A stretch of 64,000 nt of DNA, from contig JAEPRB010000138.1 in the NCBI GenBank assembly GCA_016758965.1, forward strand, positions 43,376 to 107,375, in the 5' to 3' direction. How positions within the stretch are numbered: the first letter of the stretch is position 1; each line of letters starts with the position of its first letter. The stretch is from Circinella minor. Taxonomy: Eukaryota > Mucoromycota > Mucoromycetes > Mucorales > Lichtheimiaceae. This document shows positions 12,774 to 26,452 of this stretch, piece after piece. The notes below the pieces were generated by a model. It saw nothing but the letters and a program-made list of their open reading frames with translations. It searched no databases and had not been told where the DNA came from. Both the position numbers and the translations under genes were made by a program.

Positions 12774-13808
12774 TCACCAATAAGTACTTTTTCTTCTTTC
12801 TTGAATAAATCCATATTTTTTCTTTTTTTTAATATGATTGGTTGTTATGATTTCTTCTTTTGTTTGTATCATTGATTTTTGTTGTTGTGGCAATATACGT
12901 CCTTTAAGAAAATTACCAATAGCTGTAAAATATCCATTTTGCATACATGTATCATTATGCATTCCATGAGGAAATTGTACCCAATCTTTACTTTTATAAC
13001 TTTGACATGAATCAAATAATTGACGCATATGTTCTGGTGGTATTAATTCATCACATGCTCCTGAAAGAAATAATATGGGCGTTTTTTGAATTTTTTTAAC
13101 ACTATTTTCTGATGACCAATGTTGATGACATAAAAATGTAAAATGTTTAAGTATAGGTAATACATGAGGTATTAATTTAGGCTATCATATAATATTGAAT
13201 AATAATAATAATAATAATTAGATTTCTATCTATTTTTTTTATAAGTAATAATATTTAAGATGAAATAAATATACCGTACAACACTTAAAAATGTATTTTC
13301 AACAATAAGACCAGAAAAATAGGATTCATTTCTTGATACTAAATCAATAGCAACAGCTCCTCCAATAGATTGTCCATAAGCAATAAGTAAAGTTTTTTTT
13401 AATATAGGATGTTTAAGAACATAATCTAATAATGTCTATTTTAAAATAAATAAATAAATATATAATAATAATAATAATAATACTTTTTTATAATTTTATA
13501 GTGATAATTTTACCTGTGCATCCATTCGTAAACCTTTTTCATTAGGTTTCCCTTCACTAAATCCATAACTATATATATATAATTAAAAAGATTAATCACT
13601 AGTTTATTTTTTTTTCTTTTTATTATTAATAAATACCCTCTATAAGAAAGCATAACAACATTACAACGATGTCTTTCATGAAATACTTTGGCAATGGGTA
13701 ATCGATGACCCTATAAAATAAAAAATAATATAATATTAATAAAAAAGTTATATATATATATATATAAATATAAATAAACTTACCATATTACCAGCATTAG
13801 CCTATATA

Positions 13809-13841
<33 letters not shown>

Positions 13842-14353
13842 TAGATTTATGAAAAAAAAAAAAAAAAGCTAGAAAAATAAAAAAAAATAAACTTGCATGA
13901 AAATAAAGAATTGTAGGTGCTTCAATTATTTCTTTTAAATTTTCACTTATCATCATAACATATGTATGTAATCGAATATGATCTTTTGTTTCAAGTCTTT
14001 CTTCAGTAAAATATTGAATACCATAATCCGATGGTTTAGCTACCTTTTTATTATTATTTATTATTATTTTGTATAATGAATACATTTGTTTTTTTTAACA
14101 TAAATAAATAAATTACATGAATTCTTGATCCTTCTGGAAATGAACTTGGATAAATAAGTTCACTTTGATATAAATATAAAAGTGCAGCTCCTGTTAAACT
14201 TGCTAATCCATTACCCAATAAGGATAAGTTGGGTATAACAACAAATGAAGATGGTGTATTATTTGTTGACGATTGAGATGATAATGACAAAGTAGGTGTT
14301 GATAAAGATGAAATAGATGATTCTTCATCATCGAATCGTTCTTTTTTTGACAT
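12774..14353 (-). CDS. ABHD13/Bem46-family alpha/beta hydrolase
   Basis: Seven exons: 14353-14117, 14043-13897, 13801-13784, 13710-13637, 13568-13514, 13435-13280, 13181-12774 (364 residues). Residues 45-65 form a likely membrane anchor, followed by the Bem46 block SELIYPSSFPEGSRIH. Catalytic features are FHANAGNMGHRLP (oxyanion region), the nucleophile elbow GQSIGG (Ser about 200), ACDELIPP (Asp about 273) and HGMHNDT (His about 304). The family is linked to cell polarity in yeasts and fungi, but the substrate is unknown. Two splice features are unusual. Exon 3 is only 18 nt, encoding ANAGNM. The intron before it appears to start with GC (CAT|GCAAGT), because any GT donor there gives a stop or loses the conserved HANAGN motif. 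The donor after ENTFLSV (GTACGG) is also weak. Confidence 0.9.
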
Positions 14354-15889
14354 TATTAAAAATAAATAAAAAAATAAATAAAAAAATAAATAATAATAAT
14401 AAAGAAAAAGAAAGAAAAAGAAAAAAACGAATAAAGGAGAACTTAAATGTTTATTATCAAATAAAAACAAATTGTATTTGAAACCATGTTTATCATCTTT
14501 TAAAAAAGAGAAAGTAATAGATACTGGTTGTTTAGTAAAATCTATGGGTTTTCAAATAGACAGACTCTTTTTTAAAGGGGTGTTAATAATAGGACAAAGA
14601 AAAAAAAAAAGGGGATTTTTATCAATCAAGGAGAAAGTCTAAATAAAAAAAATGATAAGCTTCTATATATATATATATATTATTGTCAATCCCTCAAATT
14701 TCTTATCAGTTCAAAGACATGTTCTGGAGGGATAAAAATACATTTTTTATTTATAATTACTAATATTTTGTTAGTAATAAATATATATATATATATACAA
14801 TGTCTTTTTTGAAATAATTCATCTCTTTTTGCAAGATAACATAATACTTTTCAGCTGGGAAGGGAAGTGGGGGGGGGGAACAATTTGTTGTACAAAAAAA
14901 AAATATTCTTTTTCCTCTCCGCTGAATTTTTCAAAATATATATGAAAAATTCATATTATGTAAATATATTATCAGTAATAAAATTTAATAAGACTTAAAC
15001 CACCTGATAAATAAACCGGACTTTTTATATATGTATGTATATGCACATAGTTTTTTAAAAAAAAGCCTTGATCATATTACCGTAATTTAGTATATATATT
15101 ATGAGAGGTATAAAAAAAAAAGTTGTCAAAACAGAGAAAAGTGATTGGGAAAAAAAAAAAAGCAAAACAGACTATTTTACTTTTTTAAAAGTCCGGTTTC
15201 CAAGGTTACATAAGTAATGTACTACTCAACTACTACTACTACTACTACCTAACTTACTATTAACTAACTTACAAACTGTGTAATTTTACGGCAGGCCGTC
15301 TTCTTTTTTTCTTCTCACTCCTCTTTATAAATATATATATATTTTCTCTCCTCTTTTTTTTTTCCTTTTCTTCGTGTGTTTAAAAAAAGAAAAAGTGTGT
15401 GTTTTTATCCTTACTAGTTTATTATATATAATATTCTTTTTTTTTAAAGGTACGTTTCACTTTTTAAATAAGGGTCCACGACACTCCATTCATCATCTGT
15501 CTTTTTTTTTTTTTTTTTTTTAAATGACAGCTCCTTTATTTTATTAAAAAAAACTTTCTCCCTTCTCTTTATCTTATAAATATAGGTTGAAAAAAAAAAG
15601 TATAAACATCCCTTAATTATTCATTAACTTTTTTTTTTACTAATAATTCATTGTTAAAAACCTTTTTTTTTTTTTTTACATACCAAAACCGCGCATGCGG
15701 CATCTACTCTTTTTCTTCTCCTCTCGTTCCTTTTTTTAATTCTTTACTCTCTCTCCTCCAACCACGAAAAACATACCTTCTCTCCTTATATATATATATA
15801 TATATATATATTTACTTTCGAAAAACACACACACTTTTTTTTTTCCTTTCCCCGGGATTAATATACTACATTTTTTTTAAAAAAATAAT
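14354..15889. other. Divergent intergenic region with microsatellites
   Basis: About 1.5 kb between the hydrolase and the RasGAP gene, presumably holding both promoters. It contains (AT)n runs near 14665 and 14783, an ACT repeat near 15232-15248, long pyrimidine tracts (15340-15370, 15500-15520) and an (AT)n run near 15788-15811. A pyrimidine-rich leader precedes the RasGAP start. I recognise no specific regulatory site. Confidence 0.5.
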
Positions 15890-18800
15890 ATGAGTGCTGA
15901 TACAAAACTTATTTTGAGTCTTGTCAATCGAATCGCTGTCAGGGTAAATAATTATATATATATATAATCAATAAAAAGAAACAAAAAATAATAATAATAA
16001 TAATAATAATAATAATCGAAATTCTAGATGTTTAAAAATATAAATATTAAAAAAAAAAAAAACTATTCTTTTTAAATTCTCAACTTAGTTACCGAGTAAT
16101 AATGGACGACAATTAGATAATTTGGAAAGCGATCCTTTAATTCAACAAACGTAAAATTATATTTTATTTTTCTATTCTTTATTTATTTTTAATATATTCC
16201 AAAGTAGAAAAAAAAAACTAACTAAATAACGTTTTGTGTTTGTATTTTTTTTTTTTTGGGGGGGGGGAAAACAATATAGAGGTAAGCTTATTTTTTTTTA
16301 ACTTTTTCTATCGATTCTCGATTTTTTTTTTTTTTTTTAAAAAAAAAATATAACCTTAATTTTTTTATTTTATTTTCGTTTGGTTAGTGGCCGCTTTGAT
16401 AGAACTCTCCAAGTTTAGATTACCAACTATTGCAAGTACTTTAGTTACTGTATTGGAAAATATATCAAAGGTATAACCGTGGGGCGAAGGATTGAAAAAA
16501 AAAAAGAGAAATTGTAGGGGAAAGATTATATAATCAATATATATTCACACACTTTAAAAAATAGTCATCACCGATTGCGATATCAGACGAATTTATACCA
16601 TACGATGTATTGCAATCACAACTTTTTTTATTACGTATGTTATCAGCATGTATGCAACATCATTGGCAATTTTATCGTCAATCACGAAAAACAATGTCAA
16701 CACATAGTAGTTCCAATGATTCAGTTGCTCCTCCTCCACCACAATCACCTGTATCCAGTATGTTAAGTCGTGAAGGATCTATGCATAGTGCAGCAGAAAC
16801 GTATCATTCCAGTAGTAGTCATAGCAACTATAATCATAATCATAACCATAACAACAATATGAATAGTGGTATCAACAATAATAGTAGTCATGATTTATTA
16901 CCTGGTGAATTAGAAGATCCACCACCATTGGAAGATAATTTAGCTAAATATATTGTTGCTATCATGTCACGATTTATGCATCAAATGGCAACATCAGAAG
17001 AACGTGATGTTGGAGCTGGTGTAGCCAATATTATGACACGAACAGAATATAATGCTACAGGAACAGGCAGTAATTCTTCAGATATTATGCTTGATATTTA
17101 TAAAGCAGCAAGTCGTGTCGTATTTTATGTTAGTGCAAGTAATTGGTCCATTATGTTTAGTAAAATCAAAGCTCGAATTTTATATTTATCTACCACAATG
17201 GATGAAAATCCAGAAACTGCCGATATGCGATTATTAGAATGTTCAGCATTAAATGCAAGAAGATTAAGCATGATTTTAACAGGTAAAAAAAAAAGAAAAG
17301 AAAGAAACAAAAAAAAAAAAACTTTTATGACTGATTATTTTTATGTTTCATTATTATATAGAATTATGTTCTACATTTATGCATTTAAAGAAATCAGCTC
17401 AATTATTTGTTGCGGTTACTTTACGTCGTGCTATTTGGAATTGGATTGAAACATATCCTTCTGAATTTATGCGATTATGTCATAGTCAAAAACGATTAGA
17501 TGGTGGTCCAGAAATTTTATTTGATATTTGTAATTCACTTGCGGATACAACAAGAAAGAAAGCAGTTTTATGGCCACTACAAACCATGTTGTTGATTTTA
17601 TGTCCTGACGTTTTACTTGCATCAGCGTTATCTGAAAGTAGAGGAGTACAAAACAAAAAGGTGATTTTTTTTTTTGCAATTTATTTGGGAAAGGAACGTG
17701 AAAATTGAATCATTTCAATAAGAGGAAAAAAAAAAAGCTTATTTTTATATACATTTTTTTTTTAATATAATGATTAGACAATTTTCCTCAGTGCATTGAA
17801 AAAATCATTGAAAGGAACACGTATGGCAGAATTAGCTGCAATTTGTTATGTGGATATTTGCAAGGCTGCTACTTATGTTTCTAAATCCGATGTTTCCGCT
17901 CTACGTCATATTGTTCCTGATATTGAAAATGAACTCAAGGAAAAATTATTTGATATTCAACGACCCTTGATTGCAGATAGTTTAATGGGTAATCTCGGTA
18001 TTATCATTGATCATAGATGTCTCCTTGCTGATTGTCTTGTTGCCATGTTTCGATTAAATCCACGTGGGGTGATTCATAGTTTATTCCCAACTTGTCTTGA
18101 TGATCGTGCTCCTACATTATTTAAAATGTCTCTTGTAAAAGCATGTCTTGCTTTGGCTGCTGAAGAAAATCGATTACCTTGGAACCCACCAGTATCTGCT
18201 CTGTATGATTCGCTGTGCGGACCTTTACGTAGACTCTTTTTGGATTTTACAAGTCGTGATCCAGCTAAATCAGATACAAGTAGTCAAACAACAACACAAT
18301 CATCTTCAGGTCGCAAGACAATCATCAATCCATCTATAGATAAAAAAACTAAACGTACAGAGACACGTAATGTGATTTTTACCGAACGATGTGAACTTAT
18401 TTTAGATGTATTACGTCTTTATCAAACGGATCCCAAGCTGGCTATCTTGGTAAGTTATATTAGAAGGGAAAAAAAAACGAGTTAGGAACAGTGATTAGGA
18501 AGAACTGGGAGAGAGAGAGAGAGAGAGGGAGGAAATGAAAGAAATAGAAATGAAAATCGAATGATTCTAATTTTATTTATTTTAATCAATTTTATAGGGA
18601 GATAACGAAGATCGTTATGAACAAAATGCTTCTGTCATGGTTGCTATTACAAACTGTTTACGTGATACAAGACCCATTGTTCGTGATGCTGCTGCTGAAT
18701 GTTTATCTAAATTACATACACCAGATTATATTATGGCATGGGGTACTTCAAATAGATTCATGGAGTCATTCTGGAAAATATCATCTCAAGTCGTATTTAC

Positions 18801-21800
18801 TCTCGCAAAACAACTGCTGGATACCAGAGAACGCGATGATGGTTTGAAGAAATTACTGGACTTGCTGGCCAGGATCCTAACATTAAGAAATGAATTTTTA
18901 CGTTTACATCAAGTAAGTTATCTAATGTTTTTTTTTTCTATAAAAAAATAAATAAAAATTCCCCAACTAAAAAATCAATTATAATAATATTAACAATTTT
19001 TTTTTTTAAATAAGGATATCGCAATGCATGGTTCAGATGTACGAGAACGATTACAAGCATCCATTGGATTAGAAGTCGCATTATTAGTTTTATTATGTTC
19101 TGCCGATCCTGATATTTGTTCTGGTGCTACTTCTTGTTTTGGTCATATTTGCTTGGAAGCTCATATTACAGATAGTACTGAAGACCCACAACAACAAGCT
19201 TTGACAATTGTTGATAATTTACCAGTTTATATTGAATTGACATCTAGTACGGGTATTATTGCAGGTCGAAAATCACAACAAAAACGAATTCGACGACTTT
19301 TACGAATGATGTCTCATTATGCTCCTGGTAATTTGGCAGCTTGGGAAGAAGCATGGAAACGATGGAAATACATGACACCTTCTATGATTCGATCTTATGA
19401 AGAACCCAAGGAAGAATCACCTGATTTGAATACAAGTAGCAGTAGCAAAAAGAGTGCTCCATGGCATGATAAATTACGTAACAATGCCATGCGTACCAAT
19501 AGTACCAACAGTAGTGCTATATTGGGAACAACAACATCTTCTTCAGCAACTATGGTCAGTACAACACGTATGGATGGTATTGATGATGATCGATCTTCCG
19601 AATGGCAAAATTATGCAGGCTTTTTAGCTTCTCTTGGAGGTGTATGTCTTATGGCCGATTCTACTAGTCCTTCTCCATCTTCACCTACATCCCCTGCTAT
19701 GCCCAAAAACGGACGTAGCAACACAACCGCATCTGTAGCAACAGCTGAATCACCTTATCGACGTATTTCTGCACCTACCGAATCCGCTGCCATGGTCGAT
19801 AAATTTGTGATGGAAATGGTAGAATTGCTTATCTGTGACAATGTCATTGTACGTGAATGGGTGCGTGAAATCTTGGGTACAGATTTATCACCTACTCTTT
19901 ACCCAATTATGTTCCGACATTTAGAAAATACCTTGGCAAAATGTTTTGGTGCAGATCATGATCCTATTTGTAGTCCACGCTATACATTATTTGTGGAACA
20001 AGCCATTTCTGTCTTAAAACTTGTATTGGATCGTATGGATGATACAGTCGACAACTTATTTACAGTTGACTTTAGTGGTTTGATTAGTCAATATGCACAA
20101 TATTTGAACAAATTGGGTTCTAATCAACAATCCATGAAAATCAAGATCAAAATGTGTCAATTATGTGAAGTATTGATGCTTCGTAAAGATCGTATTACAT
20201 TACGTCAAGAATTCCGTTTACGAAACAAATTATTGGAAATTATTGTGGAATGGACAAGTGATTTTGCATTAAAAACCGAAAGCTCTTCTTCTATGAGTCA
20301 TGAAGCAACTTCACAAACAGAAAAATTACAACGTGATTTGGATTTGGCATGTTTAAAGACCATTGAAGTGTTATTACATCAATTACCTTTACAATCATCA
20401 GAACCAGTCCATGAAACGGATTCAACACAAGTCAAGAGTAAAATTTTTTATCAATACTTTACTTTCTTTTTGAAATTATTGAATCGATGCAGAAATTTTG
20501 AAATAGAATCGAATCCTACTAATTTAGTAAGACAAGAAATCATGCTTGTCAATAAGGTAAAACAATATTTACTAGTTTATTTATGAAAATTAATATTAAC
20601 ATGTCTTTTTTATTTATTTATTTATTATTAGAATAAGGAAAGTGCAACAGCATTGGCACCATTAAAGAATTATACTATTTTAGCATTATCGAATTTACTT
20701 AGTGCTAATGTGGATGCTGGTCTTAAATATTCACTTTCAATGGGTTATCATGAAGATACACGTACACGAACAGCGTTTATGCAAGTTTTGACCAATATTT
20801 TAAATCAAGGCACAGAATTCGAAACTTTGGCTGAAACAGTTATGACGGATCGATATGAAAAACTTGTTGATGTAAGTTTTACACCTTTCCCTCCCATCCC
20901 ACTTTAAAGAAAAGCAGGACGAAACAATCAATTTTTTTCATTTTGTTTTACTTATTATGATTTATATATATATATATATGTATATATAGATGCTTGTTGA
21001 ATTTGATTTGAATATTGCTTTATCACTTTGTGATGTTGCACCATCATCAGATATTGAAGAAGTAGCCAACGTACTTTTAGCTTGTTTTGCATCTCGTAAC
21101 AAAACTCTTGTTTTACTTGAAGCTGTTATTGAAAAGGAAGTCAATAATACAGGTAAGTAAATAACACATAGTAATAATTATATATATTTATTTTTACACG
21201 TACATGTGTATGTCAATTTCATGAATACTAAATTGGTTCAATTTTTTTTTTTTAAAAAAAAAAGCGAGTGAAACGGATTTATTCCGTAAAACAAGTATTG
21301 CCACACGTTTATTATCTGTGTTTGCCAAAAACTATGGTGCCGATTACGTACGATCCACATTACATCCGGTATTTCAAAAACTTGGTGAAAAACCAGCTGA
21401 AGAAAAGACTTTTGAATTGGATCCATCTAAAGCAGGACCTGGTGAAGATGTTAACAAAAACAAACAAAATGTTGTCAGTGCAACTGAACTGTTCTTAAAT
21501 GCTATTTGTGCGTCTGCAGGTGAAGCACCTCGTATTTTCCGAGAAGTGTGTCAATGTATTCTCAATTCTGTATTGAAACGTTTCCCTGAAGCCATGCATA
21601 CTGCTCTTGGTGCATTTGTCTTTTTACGTTTCTTTTGTCCAGCCATTGTAGCCCCTGAATCTGAAGGACTTGTCAAGAATAGTGTTTCCATTTCCCGTGA
21701 AATGCGTCGTGGCCATTTGATTGTAACCAAGGTTATTCAAAATCTTGCTAATAATGTTCTCTTTGGTGCCAAGGAGACTTACATGATTGTCTTGAATGAT

Positions 21801-24800
21801 TTTTTGACAAGTAATATTTACAAGGTAACAAGCTTTTTACGAGAAATTTCAAAGGTCCCTGCACTTCCAGCTACAACTACTTCTACTATTGCAACAATCT
21901 CTTCTACTACAGCAACATCTGGTAATGTTTCTGCTACTACTGCTACTGTTACTGCTGTTTCTCTTGGAAGTAATGCTAGTGCTACAAGTAGTGTGGAAGA
22001 TGTTTCATCTACAGTTGATATGCGACATATGGATGATAAAGATTATGCGTTATTACATCGAGTATTGGCAGATAATATGGAACGTATTTCACGCGATTTA
22101 GCAACACGACGATTGCGTCAATTCAATGATCAAGATTCTATGGCTGTTTGGAAACGTACATTTGACAAGTTTGCAAATCTATTGGCACAATTGGGACGTC
22201 CACCAGAAATACCAAAGCAAGAATTTAGTGGTATGCGTAGTTATAAATTTGCAGCTGCCAATCAACTTTATGCTGAATTTATGCGTCGAAATGCTCATCG
22301 TAGTGTGGAAAGTATTGGATCAAAGAATATCTTTTATGAATCTGGAACATCCAAGGCTGGGCGACCTGTGTTCTATTTCATATTACGCAATGTTATTGCG
22401 GACAGTATTGATTTTGAATTGTTGATTTATTTTATTCTTCAGGTAATATAATCATGATATGGGTTATTGAAGGAATATATATATATATATATATATGAAG
22501 TTTAACTTATATTATTTATAGACATTGGAAAGAGTAGCAAACAAATTATGTGAAGTAGTATTGGATTTGACACAATTCGGACCATCAAATGAAATTCCAA
22601 GTCAATGGATTAGTCAACTATTACAACTATTACCATTTGATATGTATGATAATGTGGCCATGATTCATATTTACAACCCCAATTCGTTCCTTCGTAAATA
22701 CATCAAAAAATTACCACGCCCCGTTACACATAAAATCACCAAACGTATTTCATTTGCTGTGACCTTGGTCGAGTTACAAGAACATATCAATGCATCGGAA
22801 ATTCGCCTTCCTAAATCAACTACAGGATTAGAAACCGAACCCAGTGCTGTCTTTTTCCCTGTCAATAGACTTTCTCAATTCAAGGCCCAAGTTCCTGTCA
22901 CTGTCAAGGTCGGTGCCGAATACGTTCAAGTCATGACTGTTCGTAAACAAGAATTATTATACAACATTAGCGCTGTAACCAATGATGTATTTCATGTATC
23001 TGAAATCGAGGATATTACATCGGGTGGTCAACACAATACACGCGATGAGAGCTCTAACGAGTTTAGTTTCAAATACAACAAGGGTAAATCCCAAATCACA
23101 TTCTCTTCACCTAAACGTGATACATTGGCGGGTGCTATTCGACATAGTAAACGACGACATGAAATGTCCAAACCTACCAACTTATCCGAACGTACCATTC
23201 GACCCAATGATGTACCTGGTCGTTTATTAAACATGGCATTGCTCAACATCGGTAGTGATGATCCTAATTTACGGTTGGCAGCTTATAATTTACTTTATTC
23301 GCTCAGTATGACATTCAACTTTGATGTTGGAAAGCAACTTTTGGATGCTAAAGATTTATGTTTGCCAGCCAATAGTAGTTCATTCATTGTCAACATTAGT
23401 GAAAAATTAGCCGCAACAGAACAAGGATTTACATTGGAATTTTTGAGTGAATGTTTTGTTGGCTTTAACAAGTCAAGTGAACCTTTGCGATATTTGTGTT
23501 TGGATTATATGGCACCATGGTTACCTAATCTTGCTTTGTTTTGTCGTGGATCACCTGAAGATGTGGCAAAAACTAAAGAAGTATTACGTTTATTGATCGA
23601 TCTTACAGTCGCACGTACTGATGTAAGTAATTTTTTTTTGAAAAGAATATATATATATATATATTAGGTAACTCATTTTTTCTTTCTTTCTTTGGATATA
23701 TGTGCATGCCTATAGATGTATAAATTAGTTCAAGCCAAAGTCTGGAAAACAATTGGGAAGGTAGATGATATCTTGAATACTGTGCTTGATTCATTCATTT
23801 TATTCTCTAATCAACATGGCGTTGGTTCTACCCAAGCAGAAGCCATGGCAGATACTTTTGTTACCTTATCGAATGTAGCTGTTCGTGGCAAGGTTATTTC
23901 TCGTCTTCGCAAGGTTCTTCAAAAGACATCCTTCAAGCCAACACGTATGTTGACAGATCATCCCACATGGACCGAAATTGCTGTTCTCATTCGATTCATC
24001 TTAATGTTATCATTCAACAACCGAGGTCCTGTTAAGAGCTACGTTCCTGAAATATTCCATATTGTATCCCTTGTGGTGGGTGTAGGTTCAACCATGGTCC
24101 GCGCATCCGTTCATGGTTTAGTTGTCAATATAATCCAATCTTTATGTACCTCTATGCCATTAACAGAAACCAATGTCAAAAAGCTTCAATTAGTTCTTAC
24201 CGAATTATCTGATTCCAAATCAAGATTATTATTTGGTTTGCTTAAATCTCATGCCAATGCATTTACAATCAATTCTGAGACGCTTACCGATATCACTGAA
24301 CCAATCCAATTAGGGTCACTTGAAACTATTGTTAATCAACTTCTTGAAGTTTTACATTGTGGTGCACCTTCTATTGATGTGGCGAACGCATGGCGAGCTC
24401 GATGGATGAGTTTGGTTGCAAGTACTGCTTTCCAATTCAATCCTGCTATTCAACCACGTGCATTTGTCGTTTTGGGATGTCTTGGACGAGAAGAAATCGA
24501 TGATGATTTATTATATCAAATCTTGGTTGCCTTGCGTGGTGCGTTGGCTATTTTCAATGAATCGGATCCTAATTTGGTATTAAGTATCATGATGTGTTTG
24601 AAAAATATTGTCGAGAGTTTACCCGGTGATTCGAGATATCTCTTACAATTGTTCTGGGTCGCTGTTGCATTGGTTCAAGTAAATCATAGTCCTATCTTTG
24701 TCATGGCTGCTGATTTATTACAAGCCGTGTTACGTGCATTGGATGCAAGCGAATTCTTTGTCGGTGATACTGTTGCTGATGTGTTGCTTGCAGCACGTGA

Positions 24801-25608
24801 ACCTATGGTTGATGTTTCTCTACAATTGGATCGATTATGTGGTGTCAACTTTGAAAGTCACTTTTCATTTGCCATTGCAGCTACTTTTATGAAGGGATTA
24901 CGACATAGCAATGCTAAGGATGTTATTTATCAAGGTCTGACTACCTTTTTGGATATTGAATGCAAACAAACCCCAACAGGAAGTGGTGAAGAAGTGATTG
25001 AATCACGTACCCTCGGTTATGTTGCTGGACTCTTACCGATTGCAGCCAAAAATGAAGCCTTAAAAGAATTATTACGCATTGCTGGATTGGATGGTATTTA
25101 TGATGACGAAATGGACGCCATGTTTTTTGACCCCAAACATACTGGTGGACATAGCAAGGCAGCAAGTAGCAGTTTCTACTATGGGATCTTTGATCGCTTA
25201 GATATACCCGACAATACAACTGCATTATTATTGATTTCATTATTGGCTACTCAACTCAATTCTGCTGACAACGAATCTGAACGATTATTTATTTATGGAT
25301 TATTAGCAGAAGCTGCTGTTGCTATGCCACAAGTATTTGCGTTGGTGTATGATACTTTACTACCAAAAATGAACCAAATTGTCATGAGCAGTCAAACACA
25401 ACCCATTATTGAGTCTGTGAAATCTATTTTGGTCACTGCTTGTTCTGATCCTGTCTTTGGTGATTCTAAGAATCGACGAAGTCAAAAAATGTTATTAGAA
25501 GAATTAGGATTTACTGCTCTTGGTGATCCCACTTTTGGTGCTGCAGCAACCAATGTTTTACAAAATGCAAAGCTTGCTAGTGAAATTGTTGAAAAAATTA
25601 TTGCATAA
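15890..25608 (+). CDS. Neurofibromin/Ira-type Ras GTPase-activating protein
   Basis: Fourteen exons: 15890-15943, 16089-16150, 16280-16281, 16388-16470, 16565-17282, 17362-17660, 17778-18449, 18598-18912, 19015-20556, 20632-20871, 20990-21152, 21265-22442, 22522-23622, 23716-25608. They give 2,773 residues, close to human neurofibromin (about 2,800) and yeast Ira1/2. The protein stimulates GTP hydrolysis on Ras and so restrains Ras-cAMP signalling. The N-terminal LIELSKFRLPTI block parallels the LINISKYKFSLV block of NF1. The RasGAP domain holds LFRKTSIATR (arginine finger about R1391) and FLRFFCPAIVAPE (about 1503). The Sec14-PH module follows (MIHIYNPNSFLRKY about 1820), then HEAT-like helices to the end. 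A Ser/Thr/Ala-rich insert (about 1581-1636) interrupts the end of the GAP domain. The third exon is only 2 nt and is needed to keep frame with the conserved LIELSKF block. Confidence 0.94.
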
Positions 25609-25999
25609 TTTTTTTTATCCTTTTTGTCTCTCTATACTTATAAATTTTATCTCGTTTTTCTCTTCCCCTCCCACCCACTCCAACCTCTTTCCTATTTCTT
25701 TTCTCTCATTATTACTATCATCACTATATAAATATTGTTTCCACTTTTTTTTTTCGTTTTCTTTTTTTCTTTTTCTTAAAAACTTGTATTCTTTTCCCGA
25801 TTCTTCATTTTCCTTTTTCCTTCCTGTAAGTAATAACACACACACGCACATTTTTTTTTATCCCCCACTCCCTTTCTTTTCTTCTATTATTATTATTATT
25901 AGTATTATTATTATAATTGATTATTTTTAACAAGGGTAGAAAATTATTGATTTATTATTAAAAAATAAACTAAAAAGATGATTTCCTTTTTTTATTTAT
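25609..25999. other. Convergent 3' intergenic region
   Basis: About 390 bp, strongly pyrimidine-rich on the + strand with TTA/ATT repeats near 25885-25915. It lies between the stops of the RasGAP and small heat-shock protein genes. I see no gene. Confidence 0.6.
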
Positions 26000-26452
26000 T
26001 TAATCAATTGCAATCTTTTTGGCCTTGGAAGTTTCTTTATTTGTCTTTGGTAATTCGAGATTCAAAACACCATCCTTGAAAGTAGCCTTGATATGATCAC
26101 GGTCTACATGTTCGGGTACAGGGACTGTTCGTGAAAAGCGACCATAATGACGTTCAGAATATCGAACATTTTCATTGTTATATTCATTGGATGCCTTGCT
26201 TTCACCACTAAAGGTCAAACTATTGTCATCAATATCGACATTGATATCTTCTTTCTTCATTCCAGGTAATTCGGCATGGATATTAAAAGCTTTGTCATTT
26301 TCAGTGACATCAAAAGCAGGTGCAATATTGCCAGTATCAAATCGTTCGGCAAGAGATCGAGCACGAGGTGATACATCAAATAATCGATCAAACATACTGT
26401 TCATACGACGTTCAATGTTGTTGGAATCAGATCCCCAGTTAATTAAAGACAT
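26000..26452 (-). CDS. Small heat-shock protein, Hsp20/alpha-crystallin family
   Basis: An intronless 150-residue frame, as is common for stress genes. The alpha-crystallin domain spans about residues 45-145: PAFDVTENDKAFNIHAELPGMKKEDINVDI, then YSERHYGRFSRTVPVP, and the conserved VLNLELPK near the C-terminus (positions given approximately). The N-terminus has the MSLINWG opening and a short arm with the Arg-rich segment SPRARSLAERF. Such proteins are ATP-independent holdases that form oligomers in the cytosol. The start Met follows an A/T-rich leader. Lack of introns fits induction under heat, when splicing fails (inference). Confidence 0.95.
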   Translation of the reverse strand: MSLINWGSDSNNIERRMNSMFDRLFDVSPRARSLAERFDTGNIAPAFDVTENDKAFNIHAELPGMKKEDINVDIDDNSLTFSGESKASNEYNNENVRYSERHYGRFSRTVPVPEHVDRDHIKATFKDGVLNLELPKTNKETSKAKKIAID

